Assembly (NCBI RefSeq): GCF_019104725.1
Contig: NZ_JAHRXF010000023.1
Span: 1 to 64,000 of the forward strand
Direction of reading: 5' to 3'
DNA from: Streptomyces corallincola
GTDB taxonomy: Bacteria; Actinomycetota; Actinomycetes; Streptomycetales; Streptomycetaceae
DNA length: 64,000 bases
This document shows positions 23,752 through 32,591 of this stretch, one piece after another (position 1 is the stretch's first letter; each line of letters begins with the position of its first letter). A program made the translations under genes and the position numbers. The notes beneath the pieces are model-generated. The model was not told the origin of the DNA. It made no database searches and saw only the letters and a program-made list of their open reading frames with translations.

Positions 23752-25188
23752 ATGACTTCCGCATTCGAGTACGCACCGGCGCCCGAGTCCCGCTCGGTCG
23801 TGGACATCGCCCCCTCCTACGGCCTGTTCATCGACGGCGAGTTCACCGACGCGGCCGATGGCAAGGTCTTCAAGACCGTCTCCCCCAGCACCGAGGAGGT
23901 GCTGTCCGAGGTCGCGCGGGCGGGCGCCGAGGACGTGGACCGCGCGGTCGCCGCGGCCCGCAGGGCGTTCACCTCGTGGTCGGCGCTGCCCGGCTCCGAG
24001 CGGGCCAAGTACCTGTTCCGCATCGCCCGGATCGTGCAGGAGCGCAGCCGCGAACTGGCCGTCCTGGAGACACTGGACAACGGCAAGCCGATCAAGGAGA
24101 CCCGCGACGCGGACCTCCCGCTGGTCGCCGCGCACTTCTTCTACTACGCGGGCTGGGCGGACAAGCTCGGCCATGCCGGGTTCGGTGCCGATCCCAAGCC
24201 GCTGGGCGTCGCCGGGCAGGTCATCCCGTGGAACTTCCCGCTGCTGATGCTGGCGTGGAAGATCGCCCCGGCGCTGGCCGCGGGCAACACGGTGGTGCTG
24301 AAGCCCGCCGAGACGACCCCGCTCTCCGCGCTGTTCTTCGCCGACATCTGCCGCCAGGCCGGTCTGCCGAAGGGTGTCGTCAACATCCTGCCGGGCTACG
24401 GCGACGCGGGCGCCGCGCTGGTCGCGCACCCGGGCGTGAACAAGGTCGCGTTCACCGGTTCGACGGCGGTCGGCAAGGAGATCGCGCGGACCGTCGCGGG
24501 CACGGACAAGAAGGTCACCCTCGAACTGGGCGGCAAGGGCGCGAACATCGTCTTCGACGACGCGCCGATCGACCAGGCCGTCGAGGGCATCGTCACCGGC
24601 ATCTTCTTCAACCAGGGCCAGGTGTGCTGCGCGGGCAGCCGTCTGCTGGTGCAGGAGTCGATCCACGACGAGCTGCTGGACTCGCTGAAGCGGCGGCTGT
24701 CCACGCTGCGGCTGGGCGACCCGCTGGACAAGAACACCGACATCGGCGCGATCAACTCCGCCGAGCAGCTGGCCCGGATCAGCGCGCTGGCCGACCAGGG
24801 CGAGGCGGAGGGCGCCGAGCGCTGGTCGCCCGCGTGCGAACTGCCGTCCGCCGGTTACTGGTTCGCGCCGACGCTGTTCACGAACGTCACGCAGGCGCAC
24901 ACCGTCGCGCGGGACGAGATCTTCGGCCCGGTGCTGTCCGTGCTGACCTTCCGCACCCCGGACGAGGCCGTCGCCAAGGCCAACAACACCCAGTACGGCC
25001 TGTCGGCGGGCATCTGGACCGAGAAGGGCTCCCGAATCCTGGCCGTGGCGAGCAGGCTGCGCGCCGGTGTCGTCTGGTCCAACACGTTCAACAAGTTCGA
25101 CCCGACCTCGCCGTTCGGCGGGTACAAGGAGTCGGGCTTCGGCCGCGAGGGCGGTCGGCACGGCCTGGAGGCGTACCTCGATGTCTAA
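23752..25188 (+). CDS. Aldehyde dehydrogenase (NAD+)
   Basis: Oxidises an aldehyde to its acid. The 478-residue protein has the full set: Rossmann GQVIPWNFPLLMLAWKIAPAL, NAD loop FTGSTAVGKEIA, catalytic Glu in LELGGKGANIVF, catalytic Cys in FFNQGQVCCAGSR, EIFGPVLSVLTF, and the C-terminal SPFGGYKESGFGREGG. Being 7 bp after deoC and in the same operon, acetaldehyde from deoxyribose breakdown is the most probable substrate. It ends inside the start of a truncated paralogue (8-bp overlap). Confidence 0.94.
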   Translation: MTSAFEYAPAPESRSVVDIAPSYGLFIDGEFTDAADGKVFKTVSPSTEEVLSEVARAGAEDVDRAVAAARRAFTSWSALPGSERAKYLFRIARIVQERSRELAVLETLDNGKPIKETRDADLPLVAAHFFYYAGWADKLGHAGFGADPKPLGVAGQVIPWNFPLLMLAWKIAPALAAGNTVVLKPAETTPLSALFFADICRQAGLPKGVVNILPGYGDAGAALVAHPGVNKVAFTGSTAVGKEIARTVAGTDKKVTLELGGKGANIVFDDAPIDQAVEGIVTGIFFNQGQVCCAGSRLLVQESIHDELLDSLKRRLSTLRLGDPLDKNTDIGAINSAEQLARISALADQGEAEGAERWSPACELPSAGYWFAPTLFTNVTQAHTVARDEIFGPVLSVLTFRTPDEAVAKANNTQYGLSAGIWTEKGSRILAVASRLRAGVVWSNTFNKFDPTSPFGGYKESGFGREGGRHGLEAYLDV

Positions 25189-26089
25189 AGAGTCAACCGG
25201 TGCCGCCGCGGGCCGCCTGAGCGTCTTCAAGACCTACAAGCTGTACGTCGGCGGGAAGTTCCCGCGTTCCGAGAGCGGCCGGGTGTACGAGGTGACGGAC
25301 TCGAAGGGCCAGTGGCTGGCCAACGCCCCGCAGTCCTCCCGCAAGGACGCGCGGGACGCGGTCGTCGCCGCCCGCAAGGCGTTCGGCGGCTGGTCCGGCA
25401 CCACGGCCTACAACAGGGGCCAGGTGCTGTACCGGGTCGCGGAGATGCTGGAGGGCCGCCGCGAGCAGTTCGTGCGCGAGGTCGCCGAGGCCGAGGGCCT
25501 GTCGAAGTCCCGGGCGGCGGCCGTGGTGGACGCCACCGTGGACCGCTGGGTCTGGTACGCGGGCTGGACCGACAAGATCGCCCAGGTGATCGGCGGCGCC
25601 AACCCGGTCGCGGGCCCGTACTTCAACCTGTCCTCCCCGGAGCCGACCGGCGTCGTCGCCGTGCTGGCCCCGCAGGAGTCGTCGTTCCTGGGCCTGATCT
25701 CGGTGCTCGCCCCGGTGATCGCCACGGGCAACACGGCGGTCGTGATCGCCTCCGAGCGGTCCCCGCTGCCCGCGCTGTCCCTCGGTGAGGTGCTGGCCAC
25801 CTCCGACGTGCCCGGCGGCGTGGTCAACGTGCTGTCCGGCCGTACGGCGGAGATCGCGGCGCCGCTCGCCGCGCACCAGGACGTCAACGCGATCGACCTC
25901 GCGGGCGCCGACGAGGCGCTGGCGAAGGAGCTGGAGATCGCGGCGGCGGACAACCTCAAGCGCGTACTGCGTCCACAGCCTGTGGATTTCGCCGCGACTC
26001 CGGGCATCGACCGGATGACGGCGTTCCTGGAGACCAAGACCGTCTGGCACCCCACGGGTTCGCTGGGCGCCTCCGGCTCCGCCTACTGA
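25181..26089 (+). CDS. Truncated aldehyde dehydrogenase paralogue, no catalytic Cys
   Basis: The 302-residue protein has the ALDH N-terminal coenzyme-domain features (KLYVGGKFPRSESGRVYEV, ARKAFGGWSGTTAYNRGQVL, WYAGWTDKIAQVIGG, GVVAVLAPQESSFLGLISVLAPVIATGNT). It contains no cysteine at all and lacks the ELGGK glutamate. The usual catalytic domain is replaced by a short tail ending LGASGSAY. It is translationally coupled to the full ALDH (ATG 25181 overlaps the TAA at 25186-25188). It is likely a structural or regulatory partner. A two-gene ALDH arrangement here is remembered from other Streptomyces, which argues against simple decay. Confidence 0.85.
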   Translation: MSKESTGAAAGRLSVFKTYKLYVGGKFPRSESGRVYEVTDSKGQWLANAPQSSRKDARDAVVAARKAFGGWSGTTAYNRGQVLYRVAEMLEGRREQFVREVAEAEGLSKSRAAAVVDATVDRWVWYAGWTDKIAQVIGGANPVAGPYFNLSSPEPTGVVAVLAPQESSFLGLISVLAPVIATGNTAVVIASERSPLPALSLGEVLATSDVPGGVVNVLSGRTAEIAAPLAAHQDVNAIDLAGADEALAKELEIAAADNLKRVLRPQPVDFAATPGIDRMTAFLETKTVWHPTGSLGASGSAY

Positions 26090-26103
26090 GCCACTGCACG
26101 CAC

Positions 26104-26147
26104 CACGGCCGCGCCGTCCCCGTACCCGAGGGGGCGGCGCGGCCGTG
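26104..26147 (+). terminator. Strong hairpin terminator of the deoC operon
   Basis: CACGGCCGCGCCGTCCCC pairs with GGGGCGGCGCGGCCGTG across a 9-base loop, 14 bp after the truncated ALDH stop. Confidence 0.8.
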
Positions 26148-26185
26148 TCGTGGGCGCCATCAAGTCCCGTACGGCGACGGGGTGT

Positions 26186-26602
26186 TCAGGCCTGGTGGGC
26201 GGCGCTGCCGAGAAGGCCGGTGACGGAACCGACCACCGGCATGGCACCGAGCGAGGTCGCCTGGGCGACCGGTGCGGTGAGCATCCGGGTGCCCAGCGGC
26301 TTGAAGTCGGCGACCTGGGTGCCGACGCCGTTGTCCAGCGGGTCCACGCCGGTGCCCGCGAGCGGGTTGGGCTTGAGACCGGCCACGGGACCGGTGACGT
26401 AGCCGACGGTGCCGGTGAGGACGGTGAGGCCCGCCTGCGGGTTCACGTTGCCGAGCGAGGTGGGGTGCCAGGGCACCTCCAGCACCGGCGCGGGCGCCGC
26501 GTGCGCCGTGGCCGCGCCCGCCCCGAGCGCCGCTCCGGCGGACGCGAGCGCGACGAGGACGCGGCGCGCGGTGGGGTGCGGGGAGGAAGAGTGTCGGGCC
26601 AT
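26186..26602 (-). CDS. Small secreted protein
   Basis: The 138-residue protein has a signal peptide (basic start MARHSSSPHPTARRVL, hydrophobic core, AHAAPAP cleavage site). A mature part of about 100 residues rich in Gly, Val, Pro and Thr follows, with repeated short hydrophobic turns (LTVLTGTVGYVTGPVAGLKP). No cysteine or catalytic motif. It resembles the secreted protein at 33257 in layout, and such proteins are common in Streptomyces as surface proteins of unknown role. It starts at ATG 26602 after AGAAGGTGG. Confidence 0.75.
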   Translation of the reverse strand: MARHSSSPHPTARRVLVALASAGAALGAGAATAHAAPAPVLEVPWHPTSLGNVNPQAGLTVLTGTVGYVTGPVAGLKPNPLAGTGVDPLDNGVGTQVADFKPLGTRMLTAPVAQATSLGAMPVVGSVTGLLGSAAHQA

Positions 26603-26729
26603 CGGGGGTGCCACCTTCTGGTGCGCAGGGTAAGGGACTCGACACGTAGGGTAGTTGACGTGTGATGCGCGCTCCAAAGCCGACCCGCGGGGTCGGCAGG
26701 ACGCCTCCCATGCGTCAAACTGGTGTTCC

Positions 26730-27368
26730 GTGAGCATTCATCCGCCGTCCCCCGCCCGCGTCGTGCTGCTGTGCGGCCCCTCGGGTTCGGGCAAGTCCCT
26801 CGTCGCCGCCCGTTCCGGGCTGCCCGTGCTGCGTCTCGACGACTTCTACAAGGAGGGCGACGACCCGACCCTGCCCCTGGTGGACGGGAGTTCCGACATC
26901 GACTGGGACCACCCCGAGTCCTGGGACGCGGAGGTCGCCGTCGCCGCCATCGGCAGACTCTGCGCGGGCGGTACGACCCCGGTGCCGGTCTACGACATCT
27001 CGCTGAGCGCCCGCACCGGCGAGGAGACGCTGGACATCGGCCGTACGCCGCTGTTCATAGCGGAGGGCATCTTCGCGGCCGAGATCGTGGACCGCTGCCG
27101 TGAACTCGGGCTGCTGGCCGACGCGTTGTGCTTGCGGCGCGGCCCGGTCACCACCTTCCGGCGCCGGTTCCTGCGCGACCTCAAGGAGGGCCGCAAGTCG
27201 GTGCCGTTCCTGCTGCGGCGCGGCTGGCGGCTGATGCGCGCCGAGCGGTCGATCGTGAACCGCCAGGTCGCGCTGGGCGCCCACCCCTGCGACCGGGACG
27301 AAGCCCTCGGCCGTCTGGCCACGGCCGCGGTGGCGGGGCGTGCGCCACGGGAGCGTACGGCGTCGTAA
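26730..27368 (+). CDS. Uridine kinase-like P-loop protein
   Basis: The 212-residue protein has VVLLCGPSGSGKSLVAARSG (P-loop, about 10-30), LRLDDFYKEGDDPTLP, DWDHPESWD and VPVYDISLSARTGEE, then a helical part with RRRFLRDLKEGRKSVPFLLRRGWRLMRAE. This is the uridine kinase/phosphoribulokinase group, salvaging uridine or cytidine to the monophosphate. The start is GTG 26730; the upstream ORF extension is not protein-like. Its presence beside deoC fits nucleoside metabolism. Confidence 0.85.
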   Translation: MSIHPPSPARVVLLCGPSGSGKSLVAARSGLPVLRLDDFYKEGDDPTLPLVDGSSDIDWDHPESWDAEVAVAAIGRLCAGGTTPVPVYDISLSARTGEETLDIGRTPLFIAEGIFAAEIVDRCRELGLLADALCLRRGPVTTFRRRFLRDLKEGRKSVPFLLRRGWRLMRAERSIVNRQVALGAHPCDRDEALGRLATAAVAGRAPRERTAS

Positions 27369-27493
27369 CGGGCGGGGTAGTGGCGGGCAGTGTCGTGGCG
27401 GGCGCTGTCGTGGCGCGTTCCGGGAACGGCGGAACGGGACGGCAGGGCCCCCCGGCCCGACCGTCCCGCTCCTGGTGGTGCTCCCCCCGTTTT

Positions 27494-27665
27494 CCCCCGT
27501 GTCCCGGAGCCCCCACGGCTCCGGTTCTCCCCCGTGTCCCGGAGCCCCCACGACTCCGGTTTCCCCCCGTTCCGGAGCCCCCCGGCCTCCGGACTTCCCC
27601 CGTGCTGCCGGTGGGACCGCCCCCCAGCGGTCCCACCGTGCTCCCCCGTTCCCCCCCCGGGGACC
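27494..27665. repeat. Tandem 35-bp hairpin repeats
   Basis: CCCCCGT(GT)CCCGGAGCC-type units start at 27494, 27529, 27564 and about 27597, spaced 35, 35 and 33 bp. Each holds a hairpin (GGAGCC...GGCTCC, GGAGCC...GACTCC, CCGGAG...CTCCGG, GGTGGGACCGC...GCGGTCCCACC). They lie between the convergent kinase and sigQ genes, so they probably act as a bidirectional terminator cluster. Confidence 0.75.
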
Positions 27666-27666
27666 T

Positions 27667-28404
27667 TCAGGCGACAAGTTCGCCGAAGGCGTCCTCCTCG
27701 TCACGGCCGAAGCTGAGGACCTCGTCCTCGCGCAGCCGGCGGAGCGACCGCCAGATGCTGGACTTCACCGTGCCGACACTGATGTCGAGGATCTCCGCGA
27801 TCTCCGGGTCCGTACGGCCCTCGTAGTAGCGCAGGACCAGCATGGTGCGCTGGAGTTCGGGCAGCCGGGTCAGCGCCTGCCACAGCACCGCGCGCAGCTC
27901 CGTGCCGCGCATGGCGTCCGTGTCACCGGCCGTCTCGGGCAGTTCCTCGGTCGGGTACTCGTTGAGCTTGCGGCGCCGCCAGGCGCTGATGTGCAGGTTG
28001 GTCATGGTGCGGCGCAGATAGCCGCCGACCGCCGCCTTGTCGCTGATCCGGTCCCACGCCCGGTAGGTCGAGAACAGCGCGCTCTGCAGCAGGTCCTCGG
28101 CCTCGTGGCGGTCGCCGGTCAGGTGGTAGGCGGTCGCGTACAGGGAGGCGCGGCGCTCCTGGACGTAGGCGGTGAACTCCGCCTCCGTCAGCGAGCGACG
28201 CTCCCCCGTGCCCTCCCCGTACGCGGTTCCCCCGTGCGTTTCCCCCGTGTGCGCGTCAACCACCGTCATGAACCCGGTGTGCTGACGCCCGGCGCCGCGA
28301 GCGCACCCCCGCGGGCCTGCGGCGCCGGACTTCTCCGGACCCCGGTTCACGTCGTGCAGACGCGTGACCACTGCGGTGGTGCTGATGCCGTGCAGCGTGT
28401 TCAT
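27667..28404 (-). CDS. sigQ: RNA polymerase sigma factor SigQ
   Basis: An ECF-type sigma factor of 245 residues. Region 2 is about 80-150 (RRASLYATAYHLTGDRHEAEDLLQSALFSTYRAWDRI, then GGYLRRTMTNLHISAWRRRK); region 4 is about 180-235 (LTRLPELQRTMLVLRYYEGRTDPEIAEILDISVGTVKSSIWRSLRRLRED). In S. coelicolor sigQ lies divergent from afsQ1 and is controlled by AfsQ1/Q2, affecting antibiotics and differentiation. I chose ATG 28404 (MNTLHGIS), preceded by GGGGAGCGCGAG; the longer frame upstream is less protein-like. Confidence 0.9.
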   Translation of the reverse strand: MNTLHGISTTAVVTRLHDVNRGPEKSGAAGPRGCARGAGRQHTGFMTVVDAHTGETHGGTAYGEGTGERRSLTEAEFTAYVQERRASLYATAYHLTGDRHEAEDLLQSALFSTYRAWDRISDKAAVGGYLRRTMTNLHISAWRRRKLNEYPTEELPETAGDTDAMRGTELRAVLWQALTRLPELQRTMLVLRYYEGRTDPEIAEILDISVGTVKSSIWRSLRRLREDEVLSFGRDEEDAFGELVA

Positions 28405-28559
28405 CTCGCGCTCCCCGTCGTGGTTGGCCGGTGTCCGTGGTGCTGTGTGGTGCTCGGTGTCGCTCGGCGGTGCCCGTCGCTTCGTGTGCCGCCGGGCGCC
28501 GCTTCCCTGCCTGTGCCGAAAATCCTGCCGACCGACCTTCATCGCCATGTCCGCCGACT

Positions 28560-28575
28560 GTCACAGACGTGTCAC
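28560..28575. promoter_or_regulatory. AfsQ1-type box GTCAC-N6-GTCAC
   Basis: GTCAC (28560-28564), AGACGT, GTCAC (28571-28575) exactly fit the remembered AfsQ1 consensus GTnAC-n6-GTnAC. The site lies in the sigQ/afsQ1 divergent region. A further GTCAC/GTGAC inverted pair is at 28596-28610. Confidence 0.7.
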
Positions 28576-28682
28576 AGGGGTCGGGCCGCTGGGGTGTCAC
28601 CCGGCGTGACCGCGTGAGGACGATGGAGAGGTCTGGTGCCCGCAGGTCGTCCCGGAGCGGGTGCATGGGCCAGAATGAGCCC

Positions 28683-29360
28683 GTGCCTTCCCTGTTGCTG
28701 ATCGAGGACGACGACGCCATCCGTACGGCCCTGGAGCTCTCCCTGACCCGCCAGGGCCACCGGGTCGCCACCGCTGCCAGCGGTGAGGACGGTCTGAAGC
28801 TGCTGCGCGAGCAGCGGCCGGACCTGATCGTGCTGGACGTGATGCTGCCCGGCATCGACGGGTTCGAGGTGTGCCGGCGCATCCGGCGCACGGACCAGTT
28901 GCCGATCATCCTGCTGACCGCCCGCAACGACGACATCGACGTGGTCGTCGGCCTGGAGTCCGGCGCCGACGACTACGTGGTCAAGCCCGTCCAGGGCCGG
29001 GTGCTGGACGCCCGTATCCGGGCCGTGCTGCGGCGCGGGGAGCGGGAGTCCAGCGACTCCGCGGCCTTCGGCAGCCTGGTCATCGACCGCTCCGCGATGA
29101 CGGTGACCAAGAACGGTGAGGATCTCCAGCTCACCCCGACCGAGCTGCGGCTGCTGCTGGAGCTGAGCCGCAGGCCCGGACAGGCGCTGTCCCGGCAGCA
29201 GTTGCTGCGGCTGGTGTGGGAGCACGACTATCTGGGCGACTCGCGTCTGGTGGACGCGTGCGTGCAGCGGCTGCGCGCCAAGGTGGAGGACGTGCCCTCG
29301 TCCCCGACCCTGATCCGTACCGTCCGGGGTGTCGGCTACCGCCTGGACGCGCCTCAGTGA
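28683..29360 (+). CDS. afsQ1: Response regulator AfsQ1
   Basis: An OmpR-family regulator of 225 residues: receiver domain with the EDDD acidic pocket and phospho-Asp52 (VLDVMLPGIDGFE), LLTARNDDIDVVVGLESGADDYVVKP, then a winged-helix DNA-binding domain (LQLTPTELRLLLELSRRPGQALSRQQLL ... VDACVQRLRAKVEDVP). The length matches S. coelicolor AfsQ1. I kept GTG 28683; an in-frame ATG at 28665 has a better ribosome site (CGGAGCGGGTGC) and may be the true start. It is coupled to afsQ2 (GTGA overlap), and a GTCAC-N6-GTCAC box upstream fits autoregulation. Confidence 0.94.
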   Translation: MPSLLLIEDDDAIRTALELSLTRQGHRVATAASGEDGLKLLREQRPDLIVLDVMLPGIDGFEVCRRIRRTDQLPIILLTARNDDIDVVVGLESGADDYVVKPVQGRVLDARIRAVLRRGERESSDSAAFGSLVIDRSAMTVTKNGEDLQLTPTELRLLLELSRRPGQALSRQQLLRLVWEHDYLGDSRLVDACVQRLRAKVEDVPSSPTLIRTVRGVGYRLDAPQ

Positions 29361-31006
29361 CCGAGGCACGGGGGGGACCGCGCGGCTGGGCCGCGCGGCG
29401 CACGGGAAGTCTGTCGCGGCTGCGGTTCACCAGTCTGCGGCTGCGCCTGGTCGTGGTGTTCGGCCTGGTCGCGCTGACGGCGGCGGTGTCCGCGTCCGGC
29501 ATCGCCTACTGGCTCAACCGGGAGGCGGTGCTGACCCGCGCCCAGGACGCGGTGCTGCGCGACTTCCAGCAGGAGATGCAGAACCGCGCGGGCGCGCTGC
29601 CCGCCGAACCCTCACAGGACGAACTCCAGCGTGCCGCCATGCAGATGGCGGGGAGCAGCCAGCGGTTCAGCGTCCTGCTCGTCTCCCCCGGCACCAACGG
29701 CCGTACGCTGTACGGCACTTCGGGCGGCATCAACGGCTTCGCGCTGGAGGACGTACCCGCCTCGCTGCGCCGCGCGGTGGCGAGGCGGCAGCCGGTCGGC
29801 GGGGTCAACAAGGCGCCGTATCACCTGTATTGGCAGCGGGTGGACGACCACGGGACGCCGTTCCTGGTCGCGGGCACGCGGCTGATCGGCGGCGGGCCGA
29901 CCGGTTACATGGAGAAGTCGCTGGAGCCGGAGGCGAAGGACCTCAACTCCCTTGCCTGGTCGCTGGGGATCGCCACCGGGCTGGCGCTGATCGGCTCCGC
30001 GCTGCTCGCGCAGGCCGCCGCGACGACCGTGCTGAAGCCGGTGCACCGGCTCGGAGTGGCCGCCCGGCGGCTCGGCGAGGGTCGGCTCGACACCCGGTTG
30101 CAGGTGTCCGGCACCGATGAACTCGCCGATCTGTCACGGACGTTCAACAAGGCGGCCGAGGCACTGGAGAAACGGGTCGCGGACATGGCGGCGCGTGACG
30201 AGTCCTCCCGGCGGTTCGTGGCCGACATGTCGCACGAGCTGCGCACCCCGCTGACCGCGATCACCGCCGTCACGGAGGTGCTGGAGGAGGAACTCGACGC
30301 CGGGGCGGGCAGCATCGACCCGATGATCGAGCCCGCCGTACGGCTGGTGGTCAGCGAGACCCGGCGGCTGAACGACCTGGTGGAGAACCTGATGGAGGTC
30401 ACCCGCTTCGACGCGGGCACCGCCCGGCTGGTGCTGGACGACGTGGACATCGCGGACCAGATCACCGCGTGCATCGACGCCCGCGCCTGGCTGGACGCGG
30501 TCGAACTCGACGCCGAGCGCGGCATCCACGCCCGTCTCGACCCGCGCCGCCTGGACGTCATCCTGGCCAACCTGATCGGCAACGCCCTCAAGCACGGCGG
30601 CTCCCCGGTGCGGGTCGCGGTGCGGATCGACGGGGACGATCTGGTCGTCGCCGTGCGCGACGGCGGCCCCGGCATCCCCGAGGACGTCCTCCCGCACGTC
30701 TTCGACCGCTTCTACAAGGCCAGTGCCTCCCGGCCGCGTTCGGAGGGCAGCGGGCTCGGCCTCTCCATCGCTATGGAGAACGCCCACATTCACGGGGGCG
30801 GAATCAATGCCGCCAACTCCCCCGAGGGCGGAGCGGTGTTCACGCTGCGGCTGCCTCGGGACGTGTCGCGCACGGGGGAGCCGGAGGCGCCGGACGCGGT
30901 GGACGAGGTGGACGAGGAGGGGGTGGGCTCGGGGGCGGATGCCGACGCGGGCCCGAACTCAGGCTCCGGCTCCGGGACTTCGGGTGCCGGAAAGGGGGAG
31001 GCGTGA
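29357..31006 (+). CDS. afsQ2: Sensor histidine kinase AfsQ2
   Basis: A membrane kinase of 549 residues: TM1 at about 30-52, an extracytoplasmic sensor part (53-195), TM2 at about 198-220, HAMP (about 221-275), HisKA with phospho-His293 (MSHELRTPLTAI), and a HATPase domain (NLIGNALKHGG, VRDGGPGIP, GSGLGLSIAMENAHIHGG). A C-terminal tail of about 45 residues is acidic and then Gly/Ser-rich. The GTG start overlaps the afsQ1 stop and its stop overlaps the lipoprotein start, giving a three-gene coupled operon. AfsQ1/Q2 respond to nitrogen source (glutamate) in S. coelicolor. Confidence 0.94.
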   Translation: MTEARGGPRGWAARRTGSLSRLRFTSLRLRLVVVFGLVALTAAVSASGIAYWLNREAVLTRAQDAVLRDFQQEMQNRAGALPAEPSQDELQRAAMQMAGSSQRFSVLLVSPGTNGRTLYGTSGGINGFALEDVPASLRRAVARRQPVGGVNKAPYHLYWQRVDDHGTPFLVAGTRLIGGGPTGYMEKSLEPEAKDLNSLAWSLGIATGLALIGSALLAQAAATTVLKPVHRLGVAARRLGEGRLDTRLQVSGTDELADLSRTFNKAAEALEKRVADMAARDESSRRFVADMSHELRTPLTAITAVTEVLEEELDAGAGSIDPMIEPAVRLVVSETRRLNDLVENLMEVTRFDAGTARLVLDDVDIADQITACIDARAWLDAVELDAERGIHARLDPRRLDVILANLIGNALKHGGSPVRVAVRIDGDDLVVAVRDGGPGIPEDVLPHVFDRFYKASASRPRSEGSGLGLSIAMENAHIHGGGINAANSPEGGAVFTLRLPRDVSRTGEPEAPDAVDEVDEEGVGSGADADAGPNSGSGSGTSGAGKGEA

Positions 31007-31632
31007 CCGGGCGGAGTGTGCGCGGGTTGCGCGGCGGGGTGGCCGTGGCGCTGCTCGCGGTGGCGCTCGCCGGGTGCGGTATCCGGCCGACGAAGGTACC
31101 GACCGACTTCGGCCCGGCGCCCTCGCGGGTGCCGTGCTCGCTGTCCGGGTCGGACACGGCGGCGCAGTCCGGGCACGGGGTGCCGGTGCGGGTGTTCCTG
31201 CTGTGCGGGGCGTCCCTGGTGGCCGTGGACCGGACCGTGACCGTGCCCGAGGGCACACCGGACGCGCGGCGCCGGGCGATCGTCGCACAGGGGCTGCTGG
31301 ACCAGCTCGCGGCGGCGCCCTCGGCGGCGGAGCGCGCGGCGGGCTACACGACGTACGTACCGGGCGGCCTGGCCGTGGCGACCCCGGGCCCGCGGGCGTC
31401 CCGGGACCCGGAGGAGACGCTGCGACTGAGCAGCGCACCGTCCCGGCTGCCCGGCTACGCCCTCGCCCAACTGGTCTGCACGCTCTCCGACTCGGCGGCG
31501 GCCGAGGGCGACGGCTCGGTCGTCCTGGCCGGACCGGGCACCGACCCGCTGCGGCGGTACGAGTGCACGGAGGACGTACGCACCAGTCCGGGCGCGGAGC
31601 AGCCGCCGTCCAGCGCGGTGCCGGAGAACTGA
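31003..31632 (+). CDS. AfsQ-operon lipoprotein (GerMN-like)
   Basis: The 209-residue protein has a signal peptide with lipobox LAGCGIRP, so it is anchored on the outer membrane face. After a short linker (VPTDFGPAPSRVPC) the rest (VPVRVFLLCGASLVAVDRTVTVPEG ... RRAIVAQGLLDQLAAAPSAAERAAGY) resembles a GerMN sporulation-type domain. The coupled start (GTGA at 31003) with AAGGGGGAGG just before it suggests co-expression with the kinase. The protein may help sensing at the cell surface. Confidence 0.85.
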   Translation: MTGRSVRGLRGGVAVALLAVALAGCGIRPTKVPTDFGPAPSRVPCSLSGSDTAAQSGHGVPVRVFLLCGASLVAVDRTVTVPEGTPDARRRAIVAQGLLDQLAAAPSAAERAAGYTTYVPGGLAVATPGPRASRDPEETLRLSSAPSRLPGYALAQLVCTLSDSAAAEGDGSVVLAGPGTDPLRRYECTEDVRTSPGAEQPPSSAVPEN

Positions 31633-31828
31633 GCGGTCTCCGGCGGGCGTTCGCGGGTGCGGATGCGGGTGCTGGTGCGGGTGCCCCGGAGCGTGGGTGT
31701 GACGGCGCGCGGGTGTGACGGAGCGCGGGCAGGTGGGGCGTGATCGCGGGCGGGTGTGGCGGACGCCTCACCCGTGAGCGGGGGGTGGTGGCGGAACCGA
31801 TGGCGCGGGCGTGGGCGTCTAGGGGGGC

Positions 31829-32458
31829 GTGCAGCGTCAAGGCTCCATCGGCGGCAGCGCCGCGATCCGTATCCGGGTGGCCGGGGGTGTTCTCCTCGTC
31901 GCCCATCTCACCGTCGTCGCCTGGCTGATGCTGCGGCCCCTGAACGTCCCCTGGGTGGCTCCCGCCAATCTGACGCCCCTGGCGGGCATCCGCGCCGATC
32001 TCTCGCTGGGCTGGCCCGAGGCGGCCCGGCGGCTCGGGGAGGGGCTCGCGCTGCTGGCGCCGCTGGGGGTGCTGCTGCCCGCCGCGCACGGCAGGACGGA
32101 CGCCTCGCCGCTCGGCTCACTGATCCGTACGGCGGCTGCGGGCACCCTGGTCTCACTGGGCATCGCGCTGTTGCAGACGGGCGTGCCGGGGCGGGTCGTG
32201 GACGTGGACTCGGTGCTGCTGAACACGGCCGGGGTGGTCGTGGCGCATCTGGCGGTGGTCCCCTCGACGCGGGCGCGGCTGCGGCGGCTCGGCGCGGGGC
32301 ACCCCGACCCCGAGGGGTCGTCCGGGGAGGAGAATCCCCGGGCCGGGGCCCTCGGCCCCCTCGCGGACCGGCCGTACGGGGCCGGTCGGATCACCGTCGT
32401 GGACGATGTCCCCCAGGGGCGGACCCCGACGATTCCCAGGGTCGGTATCGCCCCTTAG
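31829..32458 (+). CDS. VanZ-family membrane protein
   Basis: The 209-residue protein begins at GTG 31829 and has about four hydrophobic segments (19-37 GGVLLVAHLTVVAWLML, 71-85, 97-117, 130-142). It also has the VanZ-type pattern of a polar stretch (NLTPLAGIRADL) after the first helix and VDVDSVLLNTAGVVVAHL near the last. The C-terminal 60 residues are charged. VanZ relatives give low-level teicoplanin resistance in enterococci, but most actinobacterial members have no known role. Confidence 0.75.
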   Translation: MQRQGSIGGSAAIRIRVAGGVLLVAHLTVVAWLMLRPLNVPWVAPANLTPLAGIRADLSLGWPEAARRLGEGLALLAPLGVLLPAAHGRTDASPLGSLIRTAAAGTLVSLGIALLQTGVPGRVVDVDSVLLNTAGVVVAHLAVVPSTRARLRRLGAGHPDPEGSSGEENPRAGALGPLADRPYGAGRITVVDDVPQGRTPTIPRVGIAP

Positions 32459-32591
32459 AGGGATGCTTCCTCCCTGTTCGCCTCCGTACCGTATGAGGAG
32501 TCGGGGGCACTGTCCGGTGACCCGGCCCGAGGGGCGTACGACACGGGACGCGTGTCCCGGTGTCCGAGCCGACGACGACGGAGGAGCCGAG

